From Macrosoma leucophasiata (Eukaryota > Arthropoda > Insecta > Lepidoptera > Hedylidae), in assembly GCA_036365455.1 (NCBI GenBank), contig JAWQUS010000030.1, forward strand, positions 8,370,001 through 8,434,000: a stretch of DNA of 64,000 nt. Direction: 5' to 3'. The notes beneath the pieces were generated by a model. The model was not told the DNA's origin and did not search any database. It was given only the letters and a program-made list of their open reading frames with translations. Numbering within the stretch: the stretch's first letter is position 1; every line of letters begins with the position of its first letter. Position numbers and translations under genes: made by a program. Positions 23,790 to 34,507 of this stretch are shown piece by piece.

Positions 23790-24378
23790 TTAAGCCTATA
23801 TCTACACAAATAAATAAAATTGGAGTGTCTGTTTGTAATATTAAAAAACAGCTTTTTACTAAATTCATAAGTATGTATACACGGTACATATACCAAAACA
23901 ACATTTTTTACAATTTTTGTGTGTCTGTCTGTCTGTCTGTTTGGCGGGGCTAATCTTGGGAACTGCTGGACCGATTTTGACGGGACTTTCACTGGTAGAT
24001 AGCTGATGTGACAAGGAGTAACTTAGGCTACTTTTATCTCCATACATCCATACATACATACCTACATACAAATAAGTAGAATTGGAGTGTATCCGACTTT
24101 GACGGGACTTCCACGGGTAGATAGCTGATGTAATAAGGAGTAACTTAGGCTACTTTTAACTTTTTATCTCCATACAACCATACATACATACATAGCTACA
24201 TACAAATGAATAGAATTTGAGTGTCTCCGATTTTGACAGGACTTTCACTGGCAGATAGCTGGTGTAATAAGGAGTAACTTAGGCTACTTTTATACTAGCT
24301 GTGCCCACGACTTCGTCCGGGTAGATACTGAACAATCATGTTTTTTCTCACGTGGACAAAGTCGCGGGCACAGCTAGT
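23790..24378 (+). repeat. Dispersed repeat with internal tandem units and hairpin end
   Basis: After a TCTGTCTGTCTGTCTGTTTG run and TGCTGGACCGATTTTGACGG, a unit containing GATAGCTGATGTAA and GGAGTAACTTAGGCTAC occurs three times (starts 23971, 24093, 24227; spacings 122 and 134 bp). The end carries CTAGCTGTGCCCACGACTTC and its near-inverse (AAGTCGCGGGCACAGCTAGT), a hairpin. This GCCCGCGACTTCGTCCG core is widespread in arthropod genomes. No protein encoded. Confidence 0.6.
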
Positions 24379-24429
24379 ACAAAAATAAACATCTATATAA
24401 AAAGTGACGGTTTCAATGGAGATTCTTTG

Positions 24430-24600
24430 TTAATCCTGAGGCCTAAGCTGTTATGACTGTGTGACGGAAATTACCAGGCTGTACTGAATTAACCTAACTG
24501 GAACATGATAAAGCCGAACGCTACTATTTTATGGCAGATAGATTAAGTAAGTATGTGATGTGATAGTGTCAACGCCTAAAGCGTCACTGGACGCCTCAGT
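24430..24600 (-). mobile_element. SINE-like family G, partial
   Basis: TGAGGCCTAAGCTGTTATG, GGAACATGATAAAGCCGAA and AGTGTCAACGCCTAAAGCG match family G in reverse. It is sandwiched between two copies of the same dispersed repeat. Confidence 0.55.
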
Positions 24601-24609
24601 CCACAAAAA

Positions 24610-24938
24610 AATCAATACATCTATACAAGTAAATAAAATTGGAGTGTCTGTTTGTAATTTAAAAATAACCGCTTTTTACTAAATTCATATGTATGTATAC
24701 ATTGTACATATACCGAAACAACATTTTTTACAATTTTTGTCGGTCTGTCCGTCTGTTTGGCGGGGCTAATATTGGGAACGGCTGGACCGATTTTGACGGG
24801 ACTTTCACTGGCAGATAGAAGATGTAATACGGAGTAACTTAGGCTAACTTTTATATTAGCGGCACCCACGATTTCGTCCGGGTAGACACTGAACAATCAT
24901 AAATTCTCACACGGGTGAAGTCGCGGGCACAGCTAGTA
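24610..24938 (+). repeat. Second copy of the TCTGTTTGGCGGGGC repeat
   Basis: Matches 23800-24378 but contains only one of the tandem units, then the same hairpin end (GTCGCGGGCACAGCTAGTA). It directly precedes the SINE A copy at 24959. Confidence 0.6.
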
Positions 24939-24958
24939 ATGAATAACATTAATGTCGT

Positions 24959-25299
24959 AACTTCACGCCTGTAATCCCCGAAGGGGTAGGCAGAGGTAAA
25001 TGCATGCATTCAAGCATACATGCAAACACCCACGATTCGCCGGTTACGTTTTGGCCCATGTAACAGGTGGCGAGCCTGTTGACATCTCCGGGCACATTAC
25101 CAAACTTCAAGGTACTGGGAAATTTCCAGAAAATGGAAAAATCCCAATAGAACCAGAGATAATGGACTTTACACCATCATCTCTGATAACCCCCTACCCG
25201 GGAATCGAACCCAGGACCTCAGCGTAGTAGTAGTGGCCTGCTACCACTAGGCTACCGAGGCAGTTTCGAACCCAGGACCTCAGCGTAGTAGTAGTGATG
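24959..25299 (-). mobile_element. tRNA-derived SINE, family A, near full length with target duplication
   Basis: Read on the - strand it starts with a tRNA-like head (A box TAGCCTAGTGGT, B box GGTTCGATTCC) and ends in GGATTACAGGCGTGAAGTTA. It is flanked by the 13-bp direct repeat ACATTAATGTCGT (24946-24958 and 25300-25312). Odd: a 30-bp part of the head (25206-25235) is repeated exactly at 25267-25296, so the 5' end carries a partial second head. Confidence 0.8.
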
Positions 25300-25319
25300 A
25301 CATTAATGTCGTTATAAAC

Positions 25320-25569
25320 AAACACATTAGATCGATTATTATTGATTATATCGGTTGCCTAACTAGCATAGTTGGTAATAGATGGCGCTGCTGCTACCAT
25401 AAAGCAATGCAATAGATGTGAAGGAAAGATTTGACAAATCGGGCAGGACTTCAGTAGCTCAATTGGAAGAGCGGCTGGACTAGATTCCCAGTAGGCCGCG
25501 AGTTCGAGTCTCGCCTGAAGTCAAATTTTTCTTTCCATTTTTCTTTAAAAATAAAATAAACACATTAGA
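25320..25569 (+). mobile_element. Short insertion carrying the tRNA-like sequence
   Basis: AAACACATTAGA occurs at 25320-25331 and again at 25558-25569, enclosing about 226 bp that contain the tRNA-like fold and end in an A-rich tail (AAAAATAAAAT). That is the layout of a retroposed short element with a target-site duplication. Family not recognised. Confidence 0.45.
25447..25522 (+). tRNA. tRNA-like sequence, probably a retroposed tRNA or SINE head
   Basis: The ends GACTTCAG and CTGAAGTC pair over 8 bp. A D-arm GCTC/GAGC (A box TAGCTCAATTGG) and a T-arm GCGAG/CTCGC with loop TTCGAGT (B box GTTCGAGTC) are present, total 76 nt, and a TTTTT run follows at 25526. The anticodon stem is imperfect: CTGGA pairs with CCCAG except the last pair, with loop CTAGATT (nominal anticodon AGA), and there is no long variable arm as tRNA-Ser should have. 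It lies inside a segment bounded by a 12-bp direct repeat (25320-25331, 25558-25569), which favours an inserted tRNA-derived element over a working gene. Confidence 0.4.
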
Positions 25570-26281
25570 GATGTAGAAAAAATCAAGTGTAGAGCGCTTT
25601 CCCGCCCCTCACCATCGTAAGCAAGTGACGGACGACCCCGTGTTTGACTATTAGCCCTAACAATGCTAAGATGCGAAAGTTCTTTGAGACCTCGCCAATT
25701 ACTTTTACTGGTTAAAAGTGTACAATTATGACCAATTAGCGTTATGTACGTATTAAATAATTTAATTTGCGATCAAACAAATTATTTTGCTAAAGATAAA
25801 TAAGAAGATGAGGTATTAGGAAATACGATACTGTAAATCGAATTCAATCAGTCAACAGTTTACTGATGATAGAGCTTTTATATCAAACCATTTATAGAGT
25901 AAATAAGAAATCAATGGTATTGCTAAATATTACTATTATCGGAAGCGCTCTCCCGCCCCCTCACCATTGTGAGTCACAATTACCCTCTATCGGATAACGC
26001 GGTGTTTTACGGTCAGCCCTAACAATGCTAAGATGCAAAAGCTCTTTACGACCTCGCCGATGACTTTTACTAGATAGGCGTGTCCAATTATGACCAATAA
26101 CAGTTTAAATTAGCATTATTTTCGTATTAAATAATTTAAATTGCGTTCAAACAAGTTATTTTGCTAAAGATAAATAAGAAGATGAGGTATTAGGAAAATA
26201 CTCTGTAAATCGAATTCAATTAGTCAATGGTTTACCGATGAGAGAACATTTATATCAAATACTATAAAGCACTAAATAAGA

Positions 26282-26512
26282 AATGGATGGATGGCTTCAG
26301 AGGCCCAGGAAGACCAAGACTGACCTACCATGACCAAATAGGTCGAATTCTGTCTGATGGTGGGGTCAAAAGTCTTAGGAATTGGCGTGCATGTATGAAG
26401 AGAATGATGAAGGTAGACGAGGTACGAGAGGTATGTCAGGACCGGGATATCTGGCGCTCTACACCCTCTGCCTACCCCGTTAGGGACCTGGCGTGAAGAT
26501 ACATACATACAT
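26282..26512 (+). mobile_element. Non-LTR retrotransposon fragment (RT C-terminal region)
   Basis: The frame gives GRPRLTYHDQIGRIL and SLRNWRACMKRMM followed by VCQDRDIWRS, the conserved tail found after the reverse transcriptase domain in several insect LINEs. It ends in a CATACATACATA tail. It is inserted in the second tandem unit, with AAATAAGAAAT before and AAATAAAAAAT after as a likely imperfect target duplication. Confidence 0.65.
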
Positions 26513-26689
26513 AATAAATAAAAAATCAATGGTATTGCTAAATATTTGCTATCGGGTAACGTCGTGTTTTACGGTCAACCCTAACAATGCTAAAATGCAA
26601 AAGCCCTTTACGACCTCGCGGATGACTTTTACTAGACAAGTATGTCCAATTATGACATATAAATAGTATAAATTCTCTTCATAAACGTG

Positions 26690-26795
26690 TTTTAGCTAAA
26701 GTGTTGCTAATCTCTCCTGTGTCTTTTTCTATCCTGCACATTTGACAATGCAACTGACAAAGACAAAGCATTCTATAGCTAAACTCTAGACTCTA
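26690..26795. mobile_element. MITE fragment (AAGTGTTGCTAATCTCTCC family)
   Basis: Matches the interior and one end of the MITE at 8161-8323 in reverse orientation (ATAAACGTGTTTTAGCTAAA, TCTTTTTCTATCCTGCACAT). Confidence 0.6.
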
Positions 26796-26899
26796 ATATT
26801 GAATCATTTAATTAGCGTTCAAATTAACTGTTTTCAAAATATGAATGTGGAGATGAGGTTGTAAATTTATTAATAGCATTAAATCAATGAATAGTTAAT

Positions 26900-27020
26900 T
26901 TGAATGATGGTAGAGCTTTAGTAACTGTGCTCGAGGGAATAGGCACTATCGCGTTACTTTATATTTCTGTCGATAAATGGTAGTATTCAGCGCTGCCGTA
27001 TTCCGGTTAGATGTGTATAT
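26900..27020 (+). mobile_element. SINE-like family G, 5' half
   Basis: GATGGTAGAGCTTTAGTAAC, AATAGGCACTATCGCGTTAC and TTCAGCGCTGCCGTATTCCG match in order. Confidence 0.6.
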
Positions 27021-27181
27021 TACTATGTAGTTTCCCTTGCAAAATACCAGCTTCAGCCTCTAGTGAACAACGTGCAAATGCATACTTACTAAGTCTTTTT
27101 CACAGAATTATCGTTCTGTGAACGAAGACTTTTGACCACATTTTTACATTCTTGCTAATTTTTTTAACTCTTTTTATTTTT

Positions 27182-27468
27182 TTACTGGTGGTAGTGCTCC
27201 AGTGACGGAGCTCGCGGGCGAAGGCACCGCCGCTTTAGCTTATATACTTGCCGCTAAATGGTAGTGTCCAGCACTATCGTGTTCCGGTCAGGTGGTAATG
27301 TACGGCCCTGTTATTTCCGGCACAGAGGCATAATAACTTAGGCCTCAGAAGTGGTAACGCATCTGCATTTTGACCTCTGGTCTTTGTGTGGGTGTCTATA
27401 GGCTGCAGTCATCACTTAACATCAATGTGAACTGCAAGCTGGTTCGCCACTTACATGACATAAAAAAA
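27182..27468 (+). mobile_element. SINE-like family G, full length and well preserved
   Basis: A continuous copy from TTACTGGTGGTAGTGCTCC to CATGACATAAAAAAA with an A-rich tail; useful as a family reference together with 57945-58217. Confidence 0.85.
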
Positions 27469-27469
27469 T

Positions 27470-28760
27470 AAAAATAAAACATTATTTAGTAGTCATACTT
27501 CGGAATATGTTCCGATCATCACATCACTCGGAAAATAATTCTGATACAACATCATTAAAACATACCTATAAAGAGTACACATAGCTTAAAGTTCGCAATG
27601 ATCAAAAATATTTTGATGAGATTATTGAGAGAGCGAAACAGTTAATCAATCCGTCACGAAGCCCCAACAATGACGCCCGCGTCGACGATCTGTTATTAAT
27701 TAAAGAGCATTCCTATTTAAACGGTGGTTACAAGGCTCTTTCGGTTTTTTCACTTCATTTATCCCTTAATGAAGCCCATACTCGGTTTTGAATGTTCGCT
27801 CCAGAATTTGCATCGATGTTCTTAACGTAATTACTTGTAGTAATTGCGGCTTTGAATAAAGAATTTGGTACTTCTGGCATTGCTTCTGAGGATATGTCAA
27901 TCCCTGAGAAATTGATCCATTCAATACAGTATGTTTATTTCAATGCAACCTTATTTGAGGATCCATTTGAATTAGCGCTTACAGGGTAGAGTTAATTAAG
28001 AGATGTAACTTGAAATCCTTCTCGATGAATTAGACTATCATTGAGACTGTCCTATTTAGGTTTATGTACCTTGTATTTGCCATTTTACGGTATTTTTTTT
28101 AGCTTCTGAAGTAAAGCATTATTTCCCGTACTTTGTTAATGATCTACGCCTATAATTCGAATAAAACGTATTTTTTATATTGCTTTCCGGTTCACTTCAT
28201 TACGAAGACTCATTCAACATTAAACTGAACTAAAAATCATATTTCCACGACATTAAAAATGTGTAACTTTGTAAAGCTTCTTTATCAAAGGACTAACGAA
28301 ATAACTTACTTTAAGCTGCAGTTAATTATTTCATAACATGTGTATCTATTCAAACATGTATGAGTACAGAATTACGACATTTAGGATGAGCTATTTCAAA
28401 ATATACCTTGTTATGCCAACTACCGGTGGGCAATAAACAATGAATGGACTTGCGTCGGCAATAATAATCGGGCACCTAAAACATACGTGGGCCGTTCGAG
28501 TGTAATGCCAAAACTTGCTTGCCCAATACCGATTTATGTTTGAAACATACGGGCGCAAAGTCACGCGAGCTAGTTCTAAATTGACATGCATTATTACCAA
28601 AAAAATTTATGCAACAAGTTTTTGGATTGAAGGTTGCTGTTCGGTTGAATTATTTGTTATGAATAATTATTGTTATTTGCGTCGACAACAATCAGAAATT
28701 GTAGGATCAATACGCTACTACATTTCCTAAACAATTGTCAAACATGAAAACTAAATTGAA
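27470..28760. other. No gene seen
   Basis: AT-rich unique sequence. 27640-27720 is slightly richer in CpG. Nothing recognised. Confidence 0.4.
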
Positions 28761-28769
28761 TAAATATTA

Positions 28770-29035
28770 AAAATGCGAAAGTTTGTATGTTTGTTTGTTA
28801 CTCCTTCACGTAAAAACTGCTGAACCGATTTTCATGAAATTTGGTACACGCATAGAGAGTAACTTAAAATAACACAAAGGTTTTATCCCTAAAATATGTT
28901 CCTGTGGGATGCTATGGGATGATTTGATGAGTTTCCACAGATTACGCGAAAAGCGACCTACACGAGGGCGGAGCCAAGAAAGAGTATCAAGCAGTGAACA
29001 TATTTTGGCTGCAATTATGATGGTGACTGTCATAC
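28770..29035 (+). repeat. Dispersed repeat (GAACCGATTTTCATGAAATT type)
   Basis: AATGCGAAAGTTTGTATGTT followed by TGTTTGTTACTCC and AAAACTGCTGAACCGATTTT is typical of high-copy insect repeats. Protein-coding capacity is not evident. Confidence 0.45.
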
Positions 29036-29449
29036 ATTATTTAATAACATTTGCTTTAAACTTATTCCGACAAACTTACTCGTACAAACCAATCGTCGTA
29101 TGTTTACTACTCATCGATAACCAGGTGTCGTCAACGTTGACGCGTAACAATCGGCTATGCATATCATCTTCAGGAATCTGCCAGACATTTCGCTCTAATG
29201 CCAAGGCTCACGGAATTAATGTATGCAGGCAATTGTAACCCTGCTCCATTGTCAATTGGAAATACCGGCGCGTTTCTGTCATGTATTAGGGATGTTTTTG
29301 AAATATCAATGTTATTAAGATATCGATGTTATAATGGAAAATTAATTATTGCAAAACATTGATGTTATTCTAGCGACCTAATGAGTAATAGGTATTATAA
29401 CAACTAATTAACCATTACGAAGACTTGGCGTGAATATTTTTTATAAGCA

Positions 29450-29625
29450 ATTATGGTGGCAAATAAGCGTGCAGTTCACGCAAATGTTAAGTAAATACTT
29501 CAGCCTATAAACATCTACACAAAACCTACAGGTCAAAATTTGAATACCTTCTGATTCCTAGAAGTTATTTTGCTTCTATGGTAGTTACTCGTATTACGGA
29601 GCCACACTAATCGGAACAAGATAAT
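29450..29625 (-). mobile_element. SINE-like family G, diverged
   Basis: TGGTGGCAAATAAGCGTGCA, GTTCACGCAAATGTTAAGTA and CAGCCTATAAACATC match family G in reverse; the 5' half is poorly preserved. Confidence 0.5.
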
Positions 29626-30132
29626 TATGATTTTGTTGTACTTACACCAGTAACACATATACAAAATATAGCCAAAATACAGAAAAATCAATAGAAATGT
29701 AATGTGATTTTAAAAAAGTCTATATTTTTGTTGATTGATAATTTCTCGATGTTTATTAAATAGTTTTGTGTTTGTGTATCGATGCATTAATATCTCTTGC
29801 GTTGTTTGCATCCCTACGCGTGATATGTGGATGCCGACACCAAAAGCGACAGTTCTTTGAATTGAAAATTAGAGTATAATATATCGCCATTTAATACGAG
29901 CATCATTCATCATTCATTAAAGAGAAGAAAAATTGCATCAGCAATTAATTATGGTAGTTAGTCTGCATAGAAATCTAGACTGCATCTAGACATTCATTTA
30001 TTATTGAAAGAGAAAGTATACGAATGTGTTTGAATAGGTTAATCGTTCTTTATTTGTGATCATACTTATTGATACGTAATGTAAAATTAAGGCTGAGTTC
30101 GTCTTCAATTTAAACTCAGTAATAGCATTTTT

Positions 30133-30230
30133 TCACACTGCCCCACACTAGGTATAAACTTATAACGTGGCGTTGTACGCACACAACACAAACACCCATA
30201 CTCGAAACAAATAGTCTGTTTTATGGTCGG
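30133..30230 (-). mobile_element. SINE family B, truncated
   Basis: CACACTGCCCCACACTAGGT followed by ATAACGTGG, a GTTGTACGCACACAAC block and CCATACTCGAAACAAAT match the family B 3' half. The tRNA head is absent. Confidence 0.5.
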
Positions 30231-30319
30231 GTAAGAAATATATGTATAAGCATATTTTGTATGAAATAAAAATGTCAGCTACATGTCTCCAAAAGCAAGA
30301 AAAAAAATTGCACTGTCCC

Positions 30320-30460
30320 ATAATCTACCACAGACTAAACAACTTTGGTCTCAGAAGTGACAACACATTAGCGTTATGATTTTTAGAGATGTTTAAAGGC
30401 TACAGATTACACTTAGCACTCATGTAACCTGCGTCATTTGATTATCACTTAAATTAGAAA
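30320..30460 (+). mobile_element. SINE-like family G, strongly diverged
   Basis: CTTTGGTCTCAGAAGTGACA, TTTAAAGGCTACAGATTACA and CACTCATGTAACCTGC follow the family order loosely. Confidence 0.35.
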
Positions 30461-30574
30461 TGCGCATGTCATGTTGAAGTCCCATGTAAGTGTATTATAA
30501 TCAATCTTTTGTTTTACTGCCAACCTAAGTCACTACAGAATTTAATGAACATTTATCGCAAATAAGTGAACAGA

Positions 30575-30960
30575 AGGCGGAGGATTAGTAATCCGCGGGG
30601 TCCGTTTTTACCTATTAGGTACGAAACCCCCTAAATGATAGAACTAAGATTCAGAATACCTTAAAAATATTCGATATGATTCTTTAAATTGATATAACCT
30701 TATTTTTTCTGAACCGATTCACATGAAACAAACACTAAATGTTAAGTGAAACTTACTACAATATATTAGTGAAAACCGCAAATTTTCCGGGATAAAAAGT
30801 ACCCAGTGTTGTGCGCCAAAGGTTAAAATATAATCATACCAAGTTTCATTGTAATCGGACCGGTAGTTTTTCTGTGATGCTTGAACAAACAGACAGACAG
30901 ACAGACAGACAAAAAAAATTCTAATCACATATTTGGGTTCGGTATCGATCTAGTAACATC
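30575..30960 (+). repeat. Dispersed repeats (GGTCCGTTTTTACC piece and ACAGACAGACAG element)
   Basis: A GGCGGAGGATTAGTAATCCG/GGTACGAAACCC end piece is followed by a separate repeat with CTGAACCGATTCACATGAAA, CCAAGTTTCATTGTAATCGG and an (ACAG)n stretch. Both are of common lepidopteran type; no coding capacity. Confidence 0.45.
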
Positions 30961-31069
30961 CCCTGGTATTTATTTTTTCAATATTTTCAATGTACAGAAT
31001 TTACACTTCTACAGATTTATTATAAGTATAGATAAGTTAATACTCATACTGTATTTCAACGCGCGCTGC

Positions 31070-31219
31070 TACTCCTGAGGTTGTTATGCCTATGTGTCGG
31101 AAGTAACCTGAACGGAACACAATAGCGGTATACACTACCATTGAGCGGCAAGTAGATAACCTAACACGGCAGTGCCTATACCCGCAAGATCCGTCACTAG
31201 CGCTCTACCACCAGTAACA
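31070..31219 (-). mobile_element. SINE-like family G, 5' half
   Basis: CTCCTGAGGTTGTTATGCC, CGGAACACAATAGC and CGCTCTACCACCAGTAACA in reverse family order. Confidence 0.65.
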
Positions 31220-31224
31220 TCTCG

Positions 31225-31538
31225 AAACGTAACTTCACGCCTGTAATCCCCGAAGGGGTAGGCAGAGGTAAATGCATGCATTCAAGCATACATGCAAACA
31301 CCCACGATTCGCCGGTTACGTTTTGGCCCATGTAACAGGTGGCGAGCCTGTTGACATCTCCGGGCACATTACCAAACTTTGAGGTAGGTACTGGGAAATT
31401 TCCAGAAAATGGAAAAATCCCAATAGAACCAGAGACAAAGGCTTTTTCACCATTATCTCTGATAACCCCCTACCCGGGAATCGAACCCAGGACCTCAGCG
31501 TAGTAGTAGTGGCCTGCTACCACTAGGCTACCGAGGCA
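31225..31538 (-). mobile_element. tRNA-derived SINE, family A, full length
   Basis: Very close to the copy at 24959-25299 across its whole length, including the tRNA-like head with B box GGTTCGATTCC. It directly abuts the family G fragment at 31070-31219. Confidence 0.8.
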
Positions 31539-31539
31539 G

Positions 31540-32436
31540 TTCTCGGAAGTTCACGTAATTTAGTTATGAGTACATACATATTCCATAATAAACAATTTTA
31601 AGCAAAAATTGGACACAGGTCCAATTCACGTGCAAATAATAGAAAGCCAATACAGATATACGTGAAGATGGCGGAATACCCGCCATGAGAGATCTTGACC
31701 CGCATTATGCTCGCGATTATCTACCGCCATTACGTTCCGCCCTCATTGAGAATAGACCCTAATGACAGTCCGGAGTGTCGGATCAGCGAGATGATTACCG
31801 TTCCCTTTCGTAATGGCTATCGCCTTCATATTGAAGCTACACATACACTAAATATTAGTTATTCGCACGATTATTATATATTTTTCCCTAGTTATAATAT
31901 TATACCTACGGTTTAATAGTATAATATGTGACGGGATTAGTGAAATATATCAGACACGGAGCATTACCAACTAAAAAAAAACGATATATCTTTTCAATTT
32001 GATCAAAATTAAGTAACATATTATTATTAAGCCACAGGGGCAGTCGTTATTTTGTGTACCTTACTGCGTCTTTTATTGTATTTAACCGACGGATATCTTC
32101 TTGCGTTGAAATCTTTTTCATCTAAGCCGCATTATGAATTTCGATGCTATGTTTATCTTATTTTTCAAACGAAGAACAAAAATGATTTTACATTTATATT
32201 TCTCTTCCTTGCTACCAACGTAATGTTCACCTAGGTTTAGCTCACGTTCATCTCTTTTCAAATTTATTGTCTTTCTTTTTCTTGTTATGTTCAACTATGC
32301 GTCCTTACAGATTTTGTTTTTCAGATTGCGAGGGCAAATAATATTTACCGTCCCTTATATCAAACACAGATTTTAGGAATAGAATTCACATATATTTGTA
32401 CTGCTCGAACTTAAACGATAAAATTATATTGTAATA
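31540..32436. other. No gene seen
   Basis: AT-rich unique sequence; nothing recognised. A GACTTCGTCCGC core of the widespread arthropod repeat begins at about 32455. Confidence 0.4.
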
Positions 32437-32636
32437 ATACTAAGCTGATACGCGTGACTTCGTCCGCATGCTTTATAGTTTTGGAGTAAATCCTTTGTAC
32501 ATTCTCAGGTTTTGAACTAATCTATGTTAAAATAGATCAACCCTTTTGCTATGAAATTGGTACATACTATCGCATTTAGATTATTAATATTTGTAAGATC
32601 ATGTGTTCCTATAAAAAAAATAGTGAAATCTAATTT

Positions 32637-32790
32637 CGACAGCGAGTGTTCCATAATTAGCCATCTCAGTATCATTGAATCGGAAGGTCGTTTGCCCGTA
32701 ATGCGGCACTAGCAGGTGTACTTCTAGCTTAATTGCGACTTTGTTATTCTTCTTGCCTCTGATATCTTTGCTGTTCTACTTATTGAACGT
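32637..32790 (+). repeat. Direct repeat D, copy 1
   Basis: About 150 bp (CGACAGCGAGTGTTCCATAA; AATCGGAAGGTCGTTTGCCC) repeated at 33205-33358 in the same orientation with few substitutions. Confidence 0.75.
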
Positions 32791-33204
32791 TTATGTCTGC
32801 TTTGCTTAGTATAATATTGACATAGTGTTAATCTACTGATGGACGTTATGCGTTGTAAGATAAATATGTTATACTCCACCATCGTTTGCAAGATTGGTGA
32901 AATTAATAGTGCTTTTCTGAGAAAATTCTGTCACTTTACGGAAACTAACTTGACCGCCCTGGTATTATGTGGCACCAATTTAATCCACGAGTTCTTCAGA
33001 AGTACAAAACGAACCCTTTATCTTTTCTCAGGATTGAGATTATCTCTGAATTTAAAATATAATCAAAATCGATTCAGCCTCGTTGAAACGGAACATACAT
33101 ACCTACAAACAAGGATATTTTCGCATTTGCAGTATTCTCAAGTGAGACTACGTATTGAAGTATACGTATTAAAAATATACCAATCGTAAGACACATACCG
33201 ATAG

Positions 33205-33358
33205 CGACAGCGAGTGTTTCATAATTAGCCAGTACCTCAGTATCATTGAATCGGAAGGTCGATTGCCCGTAATGCGGCACCAGCAGGTGTGCTTCAAGCT
33301 TAATTGCGACTTTGTTGTTCTTCTTACCTCTGTTATCTTTGCTATTACATTGACTGAG
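33205..33358 (+). repeat. Direct repeat D, copy 2
   Basis: Partner of 32637-32790, about 568 bp further on. The DNA between (32791-33204) is AT-rich and includes an open frame of about 116 codons that I do not recognise. Confidence 0.75.
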
Positions 33359-33454
33359 CTTTTACAATGTTGTGCCCTTGCTGATCTATTTATTAATATC
33401 GTATTATGAGTGATTATCATGAACTGCTAAGCATTTAGATTAGGAGTATACTTT

Positions 33455-33612
33455 TTTTATGTAATGAAAGTGGCAAACAAGCATGCAGATCACATTGATG
33501 TTAAGTGATGACTGCAACCTGTAGACACCCATACAAAGACCAAGGTCAAAGTGCAGATGCGTTACCCTCCTGAATCCTTAGGTGATACGCCTCTGTGCCG
33601 GAAATTACAAAA
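33455..33612 (-). mobile_element. SINE-like family G, 3' half
   Basis: TTTTATGTAATGAAAGTGGC through GCCTCTGTGCCGGAAATTAC in reverse, well preserved, truncated at the 5' side as retroposed copies often are. Confidence 0.75.
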
Positions 33613-33704
33613 TTTAAATATGTTCTTCTTTTTATATTAATTTTTTAATTTTGTTTTATATATATGTATATGGATGAACATATTTAAATTTTAATGTATA
33701 TTTC

Positions 33705-33860
33705 ATTATGATATCTATATATATAAAAATCAATGGCTGTTCGTTAGTCTCGCTAAAACTCGAGAACGGCTGGACCGATTTGGCTAATTATGGTTTTGAA
33801 TGATTTTTGGAACTGGACTTCCAAAAATCATTTAGGAAGGTTTAAAAGATAAGAAAATAT
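33705..33860 (+). repeat. Dispersed repeat with a foldback insertion
   Basis: ATATATATAAAAATCAATGG followed by GTTCGTTAGTCTCGC and ACTCGAGAACGGCTGGACCG is a common lepidopteran repeat start. Within it, arms 33799-33812 and 33819-33832 form a perfect 14-bp hairpin with a 6-nt loop. Confidence 0.5.
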
Positions 33861-34421
33861 ATGAAGAAATTGAAGGGAAACTGTAAAAACCACAATTTCA
33901 TTTTCCCATACAAATAGTCCGTATCTATCAAACCTTTGACACATTATTTCATTCTGAGGCAATACGAAGTGTGCCGAATCAGCAAGTTTAAAATAAAAAC
34001 GGTCTACTGACACCAAACCACTGAGACAGTCAATCCATGTAACTTAGTGATTTTATTTCCTTACAACGATATAAAACGTTTAGAGAAAATTGCCCTCACT
34101 ATAAAATTAACCTAATAAAACGATTACGTGATATTGGGAAACTACATTTTAAAGTAAAAGTAAAAATATAAAATTGTAGAAAGTAAAAAAAATGATTGGA
34201 TTAAACTGTTATTATTTGCAAGAGTTTGAAAGCCAATTTTGTGTCTGAGTTTATACTGTATTAGATTTTACAGCTTAACTTTCCTATTTTACAGTCGTTT
34301 CGTGTTAGAGCTAGTACTAGCATACTAAACTTCAGGTTTGTGTCTACTTTGGATTTCGTTCCTCGTTCCTAATTCAAATGAAGAGTAATAACGAGCAATT
34401 GATGAGTTTCAGTTGATACTG

Positions 34422-34479
34422 AAAGCTCAGAGCTTGACAATGTTTTACTGATATAAAACATTGTCAAGCTCTGAGCTTT
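34422..34479. repeat. Perfect 26-bp hairpin, 6-nt loop
   Basis: Arms 34422-34447 and 34454-34479 are exact reverse complements; the loop is CTGATA. Part of the arm (GCTCTGAGC) is repeated again just downstream, before the hAT-like MITE. Confidence 0.9.
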
Positions 34480-34507
34480 GCTCTGAGCAAGCTCTGTTGC
34501 TCTAGAC

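Larger units (their letters stand above)
25590..26900 (+). repeat. Local tandem duplication, three units of about 350-360 bp
   Basis: AGCCCTAACAATGCTAAGAT (or a near match) occurs at 25653, 26015 and 26577, each in the same context (GCGCTCTCCCGCCCC; ACGACCTCGC; TAAATAAGAAGATGAGGTATT). The third unit is displaced by a LINE fragment (26282-26512) and carries a MITE fragment (26690-26795). No coding capacity recognised. Confidence 0.75.

Noticed and set aside
25195..25262. Functional tRNA gene on the - strand
   Set aside because: The tRNA-like head continues into the SINE A body; the same head and body recur together at 31225 and 59070.
32839..33189. 116-codon open frame between direct repeats D
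   Set aside because: AT-rich composition, no recognisable domain; expected by chance in this much sequence.
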